Assembly: GCA_016197225.1 (NCBI GenBank)
Contig: JACPWC010000056.1
Span: 1-64,000 of the forward strand
Source of the DNA: Chloroflexota bacterium
GTDB taxonomy: Bacteria; Chloroflexota; Anaerolineae; Anaerolineales; VGOW01
DNA: 64,000 nucleotides
Direction of reading: 5' to 3'
Position numbers and translations under genes: made by a program. Position 1 is the first letter of the stretch. Every line of letters begins with the position of its first letter. This document shows positions 31,031-38,153 of the stretch, piece by piece. Below the pieces are notes generated by a model. That model did no database searches and was not told the DNA's origin. It saw only the letters and a program-made list of their open reading frames with translations.

Positions 31031-32289
31031 TGCAATGCATTCGGCAACAAGGCTTTTTTGGCGAGATCAATGATATTCGTAGGGATGACTTTCCACACTT
31101 TTTGCAGCCATGCGATCTCTTCGTTAGTTATCAGTCCGCCGAGTTTGAACTGCTTATTGTGCAACCATTGGGTGAAAGCCTCTTGCGGCTCGTCGCCGCG
31201 CGTGCCGACGATTTTCTGCTCGACCAGCCAGGCGCGGAAGGCCGCCGAACCCAGGCGATACCCACCATTCCCGTCGGCCTCCAGGGTGCCCCGGCGAACC
31301 ATTTCTTTGACCTCGGTCCCATACCAGAGCAAAGTCTGTTCAGCCTTTTCCAAGTTGAACGTTTGTCTCCCGGCCTGGCCTTGCAAATCGCGCAGGGCAA
31401 AGATGATCAATGCAATCTGGGCTTTGCTGTCCAGATATTTCCACACGTCTTGAAACTGCGACTCGGCGCGATGGATAAAGGCGCCGCGCAGGGCCAGGTA
31501 ACCAGCGGATTGCACACCGCGCTCGACAGCGTCGAACAGCGCGTCGCCTGCGAGTTGCAACAGCAAGGGGTGGTGGCCGGCGAGCAACACGGCTTCATCC
31601 ACGGCCTCCGGCGGCAAATGGTTTTTGAGCCATACCCGAACCGGGACCTCGTCGAAACAGCCGAGTGTCAATTCGTCGAGATAGTTGAACAAGTCGGAGC
31701 CGCGCGTCGCCACTTTGTATTCTTCACCTAGGGTGTTCATTTGGGCAACCGAGAGGCGGCTGGCGGTGATGAGGCACAACCCTTTGCTTTTCATCGTAAT
31801 CGCGCGCAGTGCGCCCAGGAAATCCAGCGTGTGGAAGGCAGGCAGATTGAAGAGATAATCGAACTCGTCTACAAAAGCTACGACACATCCTTCGGCTCGG
31901 CCCACTTTTTGAAAAGCCCGAAACAAGGCTTGTTCATTCACTTCCTTCTTTTTGAGCAACGGCTTGAGCGGCGCAGTGACCTCCGGGTTGTCTTCGATTG
32001 CTTGTACGATCAGTTCGCGCCAGAAGTCGTGGCGGGTTTTGCTCTCACCGAAGAGTTGAAAGTCAATCTCGACCAGCGCGTACTGATCCGCGTTCAAGGT
32101 GTGGTTATCAAAAACGTCCGGGGTAGCGACGTGATGCAAGAGCGACGTTTTGCCTACGTGTGGGTTGCCAACAATAGCCGTGTTGCGCCGTTTGGCAATG
32201 CGCTCAAAGACGGCCTTGATCTCGGCATCCCGGTTGAAGAAATCCGGGCCAAAGGCGGGGGTAAAGGGAAGGAAGGGGTTGGGAGGCAT
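31027..32289 (-). CDS. P-loop (AAA/STAND-like) ATPase with C-terminal helical tail
   Basis: This 420-residue protein has FFNRDAEI, Walker A GNPHVGKTS (about 42-50), Walker B VVAFVDEFD (about 137) and sensor ITASRLS. A winged-helix-like region (about 270-345) and a separate C-terminal stretch (about 375-420, LGGLITNEEIAWLQKVWKV) follow; the last may be a small adaptor domain. ATPases of this kind occur in signalling and conflict systems. It forms a two-gene operon with the 30038 gene. Its upstream gap contains a palindrome (32335-32398). Confidence 0.76.
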   Translation of the reverse strand: MPPNPFLPFTPAFGPDFFNRDAEIKAVFERIAKRRNTAIVGNPHVGKTSLLHHVATPDVFDNHTLNADQYALVEIDFQLFGESKTRHDFWRELIVQAIEDNPEVTAPLKPLLKKKEVNEQALFRAFQKVGRAEGCVVAFVDEFDYLFNLPAFHTLDFLGALRAITMKSKGLCLITASRLSVAQMNTLGEEYKVATRGSDLFNYLDELTLGCFDEVPVRVWLKNHLPPEAVDEAVLLAGHHPLLLQLAGDALFDAVERGVQSAGYLALRGAFIHRAESQFQDVWKYLDSKAQIALIIFALRDLQGQAGRQTFNLEKAEQTLLWYGTEVKEMVRRGTLEADGNGGYRLGSAAFRAWLVEQKIVGTRGDEPQEAFTQWLHNKQFKLGGLITNEEIAWLQKVWKVIPTNIIDLAKKALLPNALQ

Positions 32290-32334
32290 TGAAATAGTAA
32301 CCGTTCAACTCACCATCGCCTGGAAATGAATTTC

Positions 32335-32398
32335 GGGCTACAGAATTGCGCCGAATGAGCATGGTTTTTGGTAGCCCGATTTATCGGGCGCAACTTTG
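32335..32398. repeat. Nested palindrome in the ATPase intergenic gap
   Basis: GGGCTAC (32335-32341) pairs with GTAGCCC (32371-32377), and GCCCGAT-TT-ATCGGGC (32374-32389) is an inner palindrome. GCGCAACTTTGTCGCCC follows. The 199-nt gap (32290-32488) has no other recognisable content. Confidence 0.6.
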
Positions 32399-32488
32399 TC
32401 GCCCAGCGACTTCATCGGCGAGAGAGGCAGGAGTTCGAATCTCAACTAACTGACGCGATAGCTCGCCAGTACGTTAACACCACCATAC

Positions 32489-35173
32489 TTACGATTGTAC
32501 AATCAACCGTATAATCAAAGAGCCAGAGTTGTCGTTGATTTGCCTATCGTTTATTCGCAAGTATATATTGCCGCTTGTGGGTGCTTGAAGAGTCGTTGAG
32601 TTGCCGACGGCAAACATGTGCTCGCCGATCATCCCAATTAGACTACCGTGTAGCGCCGGAAATATGTTGTCTGGATAGTTGAGATCTTGAGTGCATATAC
32701 GTTCATCTGTACATCCTCGCCCATCTATTAGTACAAAGCCATTTAAAGGAGACCATTTACTGGATATATATTGAATAGTAACTGTTTGTCCTGCATTTAC
32801 AAAAACTCCAGTGTCTTGCCAGTCTCTATCCGCATAAACTTCAACAGTAGTGTAAGTCAGTGTTACAGAAATGGGAGGGCTTGTATAGGCAGGCGTCCGA
32901 GTCGGAGACGGTTTAGACGTATCAGTCAGAGTAGGAGTTAGGGAGGTTGGTGTTGGCGGCGTGGGAGTGATATTCGCCGTAATGACATACCACCCATCCA
33001 ATTGCGTTACTGATGTCTGCGTTGGTGTTGGTGGCGTGGGTGTTTCAGTGAGTGACGGCGTATCGCTTGGAGGCGGAACAGTATTAGTGGGCGGAGGCGA
33101 AGTAAAAGCAACGGTCTCGGTGGCAGTGAGGGTGGCCGGTATTCCTCTCGCGCCAAAAACTGCAAGCACTCCAATAAACGCGATCAATAACACAATGCCG
33201 CCAATGATTATTGCTGTTTTTGTCCGGCTTGCCGTCGGCAGTTTAGGCTCGGCGCGCGGTAGTAGCGTTGGCTCAAAGGGCTTGGGTGGCAGTTTGCTCA
33301 GGCGGACCGCCGCCGCCAACTCTTCGGCGGCATTTTCGTAATCCGGATCAATGCTCACAATCTGGCGAAAATACTCGACGGCCTCGGCGGTCCGCCCCTG
33401 TTTGAGCGCACCCATACCTTCGGCATAAGTGACTGCTAATTTGATCGCGGCTTCGACTTTACTGCGCCCATCCGCATCGCCTGCCCTATCAAACGCATCG
33501 AGGGCCTCCGCGTATTGCCTGGCCGCAAACGCCCGCTCCGCTCTCGCTTTCCAATCTGATTTGAACGCCGCTTCTACTTTACTACGCCCTTCCGCATCGC
33601 CTACCTTATCAAACGCATCAAGGGCCTCTTCGTATTGCTTGGCCGCAAATGCCCGCTCCGCCCTCGCTTTCCAAATAAAGAGCCTTTTCTCTTTGGCTGC
33701 CTCATTGCCCGGCATCACCACTATCGCCCGCTCGTAATCTCTCAGGGCTTTATCTTCATCTTCAGCCCGTTCAGCGCGGGCCAGCAGGGCTTTCACCAAA
33801 CTTGCCCGCGACTGAATATCATCCCGCTTGTAAGCTTCCTCGTAGGAACTTACTGCCGCATCGAGCTGGTTCAATTCAAGATAAGCTTCGGCCACACTCA
33901 ACCTGGCCTGCAGGTGTTCAGGGTTGGCTCGGAGCGCCCGCTCAAAGTTATCCACTGCCACTTGCAGGTTGTTTTCATCCAGTTCCAGCTTGCCAACTTC
34001 ATAATAACGTTGCGCGCGCGGGTTGACCCGGTCAAGCTCATCCTGCACTTGACTGAGCGGTTTGCGTTCGCGAATCCAGCGATAAAGAAGAGGCACCAGA
34101 AAGCGATAGCCTTTCCCCGACGCCGGCTGAAGCAGTTGCCACTCCACCAGCTTCTCCGGTGAGGCTTCAAGTTCACGGGTGACGATCCGGATGCGCCGGG
34201 TTTGCAAAGTATCCAGAATTGCTTCGCGGCTGGCGGCGGCGATTTCGTCAGGCAAAAGTTCGGCCATGGCCGAGGTGATAATCCGGTCAGCAGGCGAGAG
34301 GCCATCCCAAATCCAGGCAAAGACGTTATCGCCCACTTGAAAGACCTGGGGAACAATCCCTTCAACATCTTTTTCGTTGATCAAAGGAATTTCGGAATCA
34401 GGTGAGGCGTAGGCATGGTCGAACAGCAACTGGCAAAGGAGTTGGGTAAAGTAAGGGTGGCCGTTGGTCAGGTTGTAGATATGCTCAACTGCGGCGGCAG
34501 TGTAATGAATGCGATTTGAGGGAGCAGTAATGAGTTGTGTCGTTGAGTCTCGGTCAAGCACTGAGATGCGAATGGTCCGCGCCCCTTTGAAGGTGGCGAG
34601 GAAGTCAGTGTTGTCGAGGTCTTTTGGATCGCGCCCCAACGCAAAGGCAAACTCCAACCGCGTCTCTTCACGAATCCAACGGCGCAGGGTCTCAAACAAC
34701 CGGTTGGCGGCGGCGCTTGGCTCAAGGCGTTCGCGCTGAATCACGTCCAGCACATCAAATTCGTCAAAAAGCAAAACCAGATGGTGGTCAGTTGATGGCA
34801 GAGCGGCATAAACTTGAGGCAAAAACTGGCGCTGGAAGTTCGTGCCCGCATCGTCAAAGTCAATGTCGGGTTCATCGAGGCCGAGTTCCAGAGCAATGGA
34901 ACGCGCCAGTTCGCGCATCACCTCGCCCAGCGGTTTAGTGGCCTTATCCATCAAATCCTGATAGACCACCACAAATTGTTTGAGGTCGAGGCGGCGTTGA
35001 AGTTGCAGGAGGACAGACGTTTTGCCAATACGCCGCTGGCCGAAGATGACCACTGCATTCTGGCCGGGCGCGACGATTGCGCGTTCTACTTGCCGTAGAA
35101 CATCCTCGCGGCCAAAGAAACCTTGCTCGCCGGCACTAGGGTTGCCGGCAATATAAGGGTTGAGCGGTGGCAT
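32489..35173 (-). CDS. Membrane-spanning ATPase with TPR repeats and LecA-like sugar-binding domain
   Basis: This 894-residue protein joins five parts. An N-terminal P-loop ATPase has FFGREDVL, Walker A GQRRIGKTS (about 45-53) and Walker B LLFDEFD (about 140). TPR-like repeats follow (about 400-610), including a 40-residue unit present twice (KARAERAFAAKQY and KARAERAFAARQY). Then come a membrane helix (AIIIGGIVLLIAFIGVLAVF, about 640) and a Pro/Thr-rich linker. The exported domain has WQDTGVFVNAGQTVTI, IGMIGEHMFAVG and LRINDRQINDNSG, resembling PA-IL/LecA lectins. This could couple an outside sugar signal to an inside ATPase (inference). The ATG at 35173 lies six bases after a TATAAT. Confidence 0.8.
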   Translation of the reverse strand: MPPLNPYIAGNPSAGEQGFFGREDVLRQVERAIVAPGQNAVVIFGQRRIGKTSVLLQLQRRLDLKQFVVVYQDLMDKATKPLGEVMRELARSIALELGLDEPDIDFDDAGTNFQRQFLPQVYAALPSTDHHLVLLFDEFDVLDVIQRERLEPSAAANRLFETLRRWIREETRLEFAFALGRDPKDLDNTDFLATFKGARTIRISVLDRDSTTQLITAPSNRIHYTAAAVEHIYNLTNGHPYFTQLLCQLLFDHAYASPDSEIPLINEKDVEGIVPQVFQVGDNVFAWIWDGLSPADRIITSAMAELLPDEIAAASREAILDTLQTRRIRIVTRELEASPEKLVEWQLLQPASGKGYRFLVPLLYRWIRERKPLSQVQDELDRVNPRAQRYYEVGKLELDENNLQVAVDNFERALRANPEHLQARLSVAEAYLELNQLDAAVSSYEEAYKRDDIQSRASLVKALLARAERAEDEDKALRDYERAIVVMPGNEAAKEKRLFIWKARAERAFAAKQYEEALDAFDKVGDAEGRSKVEAAFKSDWKARAERAFAARQYAEALDAFDRAGDADGRSKVEAAIKLAVTYAEGMGALKQGRTAEAVEYFRQIVSIDPDYENAAEELAAAVRLSKLPPKPFEPTLLPRAEPKLPTASRTKTAIIIGGIVLLIAFIGVLAVFGARGIPATLTATETVAFTSPPPTNTVPPPSDTPSLTETPTPPTPTQTSVTQLDGWYVITANITPTPPTPTSLTPTLTDTSKPSPTRTPAYTSPPISVTLTYTTVEVYADRDWQDTGVFVNAGQTVTIQYISSKWSPLNGFVLIDGRGCTDERICTQDLNYPDNIFPALHGSLIGMIGEHMFAVGNSTTLQAPTSGNIYLRINDRQINDNSGSLIIRLIVQS
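33430..33669. repeat. Tandem duplication, 2 x 120 bp, inside the 32489 ATPase gene
   Basis: The stretch starting at 33450 recurs at 33570 with only scattered changes. The period of 120 bp equals 40 codons and keeps the frame. It encodes the two KARAERAFAA-type TPR units. Confidence 0.8.
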
Positions 35174-35179
35174 AAGCAA

Positions 35180-35185
35180 ATTATA
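35180..35185 (-). promoter_or_regulatory. -10 box giving a leaderless mRNA for the 32489 ATPase
   Basis: TATAAT on the minus strand, six bases before the ATG at 35173. It is divergent from the jetA -10 box 55 bp away. Confidence 0.65.
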
Positions 35186-35234
35186 GCCATAATTGAGGAA
35201 AGCGAAACTGCCTCGCCAATTAAACAGGATTGGC

Positions 35235-35240
35235 TATAAT
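35235..35240 (+). promoter_or_regulatory. -10 box giving a leaderless jetA mRNA
   Basis: TATAAT, eight bases before the ATG at 35249; no Shine-Dalgarno sequence. The 75-bp gap 35174-35248 therefore holds two divergent promoters and could hold a shared operator. Confidence 0.65.
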
Positions 35241-35248
35241 CCTACCCA

Positions 35249-36427
35249 ATGCTCCTCAACGCCCTGCCCACCTCTCTTTTCAACCCCTTCACCGCTCCCG
35301 GCGCTGACGTTTATGCCAACATTCTCGCCGGCCTCTTTGCCGAAACGCAACGCCGCCCGCAGCCGCTCTCGCGCAACCTCGTCCTTGACATCATTCTCAG
35401 CCACCTGGCTAAGTCAGAAACACTAGCGCGCGCTCAAGACATCCTGAACTACCTCGAGCGCTGTGGCTGGCTTCGGCCCGAAGTCCAAACCGACTTCACT
35501 CGCGCTTACACCCTCCCGGCTCACGCCTTTGAGCTATTGCAGATTCTAAGCAAGACTGCGACCGACGAACCGCCGCCGGTTGAGGGATTGATGGTGGCGA
35601 TTCACGATCTCCTGCAAGCCGCCGCGCGCGGCGAAGGGCGTGAGGCCCGTCTGGCCGAAGCAGGCCGCCTAACCTCACAACTTCAGGCCGAACTCAAGAA
35701 GATTCAACACAACCCGGCCTGGCATCAGCTCAACTTCGAAGCGCTGGCTCAACTTCGGCAGGACATCTTAAACACCACCGCCAAACACGGCGAGGCCGCC
35801 GCCCCGATTGAGGGCGACTTTCAGGCCATTGATCGCCTGTTAAATGAGATCGAGTCCCGCCAGCGCGCGCTGGCCGAGTCGGCCAAAACGGAAGCGCAAC
35901 CCGCCAGCGCCCAACTAATTAGAATTCTGAATTTCCTCTCATCAGACCCTTCGGGTCTAACCGATTCGCTCATCAATCTATATCACTTGGAAGTGTTCGA
36001 CTCCGAGCCGCTCGCTTTTCCTTCTTTTCCCCCATTTCCTTTTATTCCCGACTCTGTTTCCATTCCCTCGCCTTCCACTAGCGCCGCCAAAGCCGCCCAG
36101 CGCGAAACGGCCCGCCAACTCAATCGGCCTGTGAGCCGCGAGCGTGTCAGGCGTTTGGCGCAAAGCATTTTGCGCGACCGATCCGAAATCCGCGCCGCCG
36201 ACATCGTCCTCAGCGGTTCTGCCGACCCTTCGGGACTCCTTTCAGTCGCAGGGCAAACTCTGCCGCTCCTCATTTTCCTGCGCGCTTACGGCGACGGCTC
36301 GCTTGGTTATCACGTCGAAGAACTGGAAGAGTTCACCTGGGTCGAAGCGGGCGGCGTCGGCTTCCGCGACTTTTTAGTAAAAGGAGAAACACCCAATGAG
36401 CCTGAGCCAATTCGCTCAGAATTATGA
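35249..36427 (+). CDS. JetA/MksF-like (kleisin) subunit of a Wadjet/MksBEF-type complex
   Basis: This 392-residue protein begins LPTSLFNPFTAPGADVYANIL and continues with an N-terminal winged-helix-like part (QDILNYLERCGWLRPE). A helical middle (about 110-220) and a C-terminal part with QLNRPVSRERVRRLAQSIL follow. The pattern and position before a DUF4194 gene and an SMC gene match JetA/MukF-type kleisins, which bridge the SMC heads. It is shorter than JetA proteins I know (about 450-500). Two short palindromes are inserted in frame (35944-35958 and 36223-36253, both encoding DPSG). It overlaps jetB by 32 nt. Confidence 0.72.
   Translation: MLLNALPTSLFNPFTAPGADVYANILAGLFAETQRRPQPLSRNLVLDIILSHLAKSETLARAQDILNYLERCGWLRPEVQTDFTRAYTLPAHAFELLQILSKTATDEPPPVEGLMVAIHDLLQAAARGEGREARLAEAGRLTSQLQAELKKIQHNPAWHQLNFEALAQLRQDILNTTAKHGEAAAPIEGDFQAIDRLLNEIESRQRALAESAKTEAQPASAQLIRILNFLSSDPSGLTDSLINLYHLEVFDSEPLAFPSFPPFPFIPDSVSIPSPSTSAAKAAQRETARQLNRPVSRERVRRLAQSILRDRSEIRAADIVLSGSADPSGLLSVAGQTLPLLIFLRAYGDGSLGYHVEELEEFTWVEAGGVGFRDFLVKGETPNEPEPIRSEL
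35944..35958. repeat. In-frame palindrome in jetA (first)
   Basis: AGACCC-TTC-GGGTCT, six-bp arms, three-base loop. Encodes SDPSGL in a region of low conservation. Confidence 0.5.
36223..36253. repeat. In-frame palindrome-like element in jetA (second)
   Basis: GACCCTTCGGGACTCC followed by TTTCAGTCGCAGGGC; CTGCCGACCC faces TCGCAGGG. It shares GACCCTTCGGG with the first element and again encodes DPSGL. Confidence 0.45.
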
Positions 36428-37001
36428 TCTGCTTTCGGCGCTCGACCAGGCAACCTTTGCCGAAGCCATTCAACGGCTGATGGACGAAGGTTTCATCTGG
36501 CAGGAAGAGGAGGCCGACCGGCGCGCCTACAACTTCATCGCCCGGAGGCAGGAGCTGGTGGCCGACTACCTGCGCGTGGGCGGCTGGGAGTTGCGCCACC
36601 ACGAGCAACTCCACGCTTTCCAACTTGTTCACGGTAAAGGCGCGCGCCGCCGCCGGCTCGACCCAAACACAACCTTCTGGCTGTTGTTCTTGCGGCTGAT
36701 GTACGCGGAGAAGAGCGAAAAGAAAGAGGGATTGCTCACTCGCTACCCGGTCGTCACTATTGACGACATTGTGGCGCGCTGGGCCAAGCTCTTTCCCGAT
36801 CGGGGCGAGACTGAATCCGCGAGCCTTTACGACGCCCTGCCGACTCTGCACAGTCTTAAGCTCATCCGGCCAGCCGGCGGCGAGGTTCTGCGAACGGGAA
36901 ATTCGGAGCAACAGATCGAACTCCTGCCCACGCTCGAAATCGTCGTGCCTGCCGAAGAGATCGCCGCCCTGGCCCAGCAACTTGGCGAACGCCAGACTTA
37001 G
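36396..37001 (+). CDS. JetB/MksE-like (DUF4194) subunit
   Basis: This 201-residue protein resembles the MukE/MksE/JetB (DUF4194) family, which binds the kleisin. It has an N-terminal winged helix (QRLMDEGFIWQEE), YNFIARRQELVADYLRVGGWEL (about 48-69), RLDPNTTFWLLFLRLMY (about 89-105) and a second winged helix in the C-terminal half (LYDALPTLHSLKLIR). The ATG is preceded by AAAGGAG eight bases upstream, inside jetA. It sits between the kleisin and SMC genes, as in Wadjet and MksBEF operons. Confidence 0.78.
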   Translation: MSLSQFAQNYDLLSALDQATFAEAIQRLMDEGFIWQEEEADRRAYNFIARRQELVADYLRVGGWELRHHEQLHAFQLVHGKGARRRRLDPNTTFWLLFLRLMYAEKSEKKEGLLTRYPVVTIDDIVARWAKLFPDRGETESASLYDALPTLHSLKLIRPAGGEVLRTGNSEQQIELLPTLEIVVPAEEIAALAQQLGERQT

Positions 37002-37018
37002 GGCGTGCCAGAGAATTC

Positions 37019-37088
37019 ATCCGCAGATTTTCGCCGATTACCACAGATTTGTTCAACTCATCTGCGAAAATCTGCGTAATCTGTGGAT
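37019..37088. repeat. Palindromic repeat, CGCAGAT family, between jetB and jetC
   Basis: ATCCGCAGATT and CCACAGATTTG on the left face CATCTGCG, AATCTGCGTAATCTGTGGAT on the right. Same family as 23-100 and 46234-46309. Confidence 0.7.
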
Positions 37089-37109
37089 GACCAAACCTTA
37101 GAACTACTC

Positions 37110-37967
37110 ATGCTCTCTCTTACCCGCCTCTTCCTCCACAACTGGCTCCGCTTCAATGCTCAAGTGATTGAGGTTGACGAGAGCTTCTACCTGGCCGGGC
37201 AAGACCAGGACGGACTCGCGGCGCTGGATGCGATCCAACTGGCGCTGGTGGCCGACCCGGCCCGGCTACGGTTTGGCCGCCACCCGCGTGGCGGCTTCAC
37301 CTACGACGTTGACGCCTACGCCCGTGGCCGCCTCAACGAGAGTCAATGGCTCAGGCCAGGCAACACCGTCTCTTACGCCGTGCTCGAGTTCGCCGACAAA
37401 CGCGCCGGCGGCGCGTTCACGCTCGGCGTTTGCGTCGAGGCCGGAAGCCACCGGCCGGTGGAGCAAACTTTTTTCATCCTGCCCGAAGCCCTCAACCCCG
37501 GCGTCTTCGTCACCACCGGGCGGCCCCTGCCGCGCATCGAACTACGCGCCCTGCTCCGCAACCGGCGCGGCGCAAAATCCTTTGAGCACGCTACGGATTA
37601 CCAGGCCGAACTGCTCAACCAGTTGGGCGGCCTCGACGAGGACTTCTTCCAACTTTTTCCGCGCGCCCTGCGCTTTGAGCCAATTCACAACATTGACGAG
37701 TTCGTGAACGCCTGGGTGCTGGCCGAGCACCCACTCGACCTCACGCCACTGCGCCGCGCCCGCGAGCGGCTGGGGCCTCTGCAAGCCGAAGTTGAGCGCA
37801 TTGAAAAACGAATCGCCGGACTGCAAAACGTGCTTGAGCACCAGGCCGAAGCCCGCCGCCTGACTGACCAGCGCGACCAGCACACCCTGCTGGCCGCCCT
37901 GCTCCGCGCGAGCGCCGCCGCCAAACAAGCAGAGTCGATTCAAGAGCAAATTGCTCAAACGCAATAA
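37110..37967 (+). CDS. JetC/MksB-like SMC protein, N-terminal fragment with degenerate Walker A
   Basis: This 285-residue fragment is the N-terminal head and first coiled coil of a MukB/JetC-type SMC. The start MLSLTRLFLHNWLRF and the stretch ALDAIQLALVADPARLRFG align with the head of JetC proteins. Where a P-loop GxNGSGKST should stand, the sequence reads GQDQDGLAA (37197-37223): the catalytic Lys is Leu (CTC at 37215-37217) and Ser is Ala. The coiled coil (about 230-285) then ends at TAA 37965-37967. The same frame continues open to 40307, so this is one gene split by one stop. The ATG at 37110 was chosen over a GTG at 37083 that lies in a repeat. Confidence 0.75.
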   Translation: MLSLTRLFLHNWLRFNAQVIEVDESFYLAGQDQDGLAALDAIQLALVADPARLRFGRHPRGGFTYDVDAYARGRLNESQWLRPGNTVSYAVLEFADKRAGGAFTLGVCVEAGSHRPVEQTFFILPEALNPGVFVTTGRPLPRIELRALLRNRRGAKSFEHATDYQAELLNQLGGLDEDFFQLFPRALRFEPIHNIDEFVNAWVLAEHPLDLTPLRRARERLGPLQAEVERIEKRIAGLQNVLEHQAEARRLTDQRDQHTLLAALLRASAAAKQAESIQEQIAQTQ

Positions 37968-37995
37968 CAAATCAAAATAACCAATAACCAATATA
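37963..37995. repeat. Low-complexity insertion carrying the jetC in-frame stop
   Basis: Words AATAAC, AAATAACC and AATAACC follow one another. The first supplies TAA at 37965-37967. AT-rich, unlike the GC-rich coding sequence on both sides. The reading frame is the same before and after. Confidence 0.6.
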
Positions 37996-38153
37996 CGGCT
38001 TCGCAAACTACCATCGCCAACCTCGAATCCAAACTGCGCGAAGTTGAGCGCCTGCTCTTCGAGGCCGGTCAGGCGCGGCGGCGCTCGGAACTGCAACTGG
38101 GACTGGCCGCCGCCTCGCGTGAGGCCGACGACCTTCGCGCCCGCTGGGGGGCA

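Noticed and set aside
30038-35173. Avs/STAND antiphage NTPases
   Set aside because: The ATPase cores are compatible, but no effector nuclease, protease or TIR domain is visible. The lectin-like tail of the largest protein does not match any defence effector I know.
37083-37109. GTG start for the SMC gene at 37083
   Set aside because: It lies inside the CGCAGAT-family repeat. The conserved N-terminus begins at ATG 37110.
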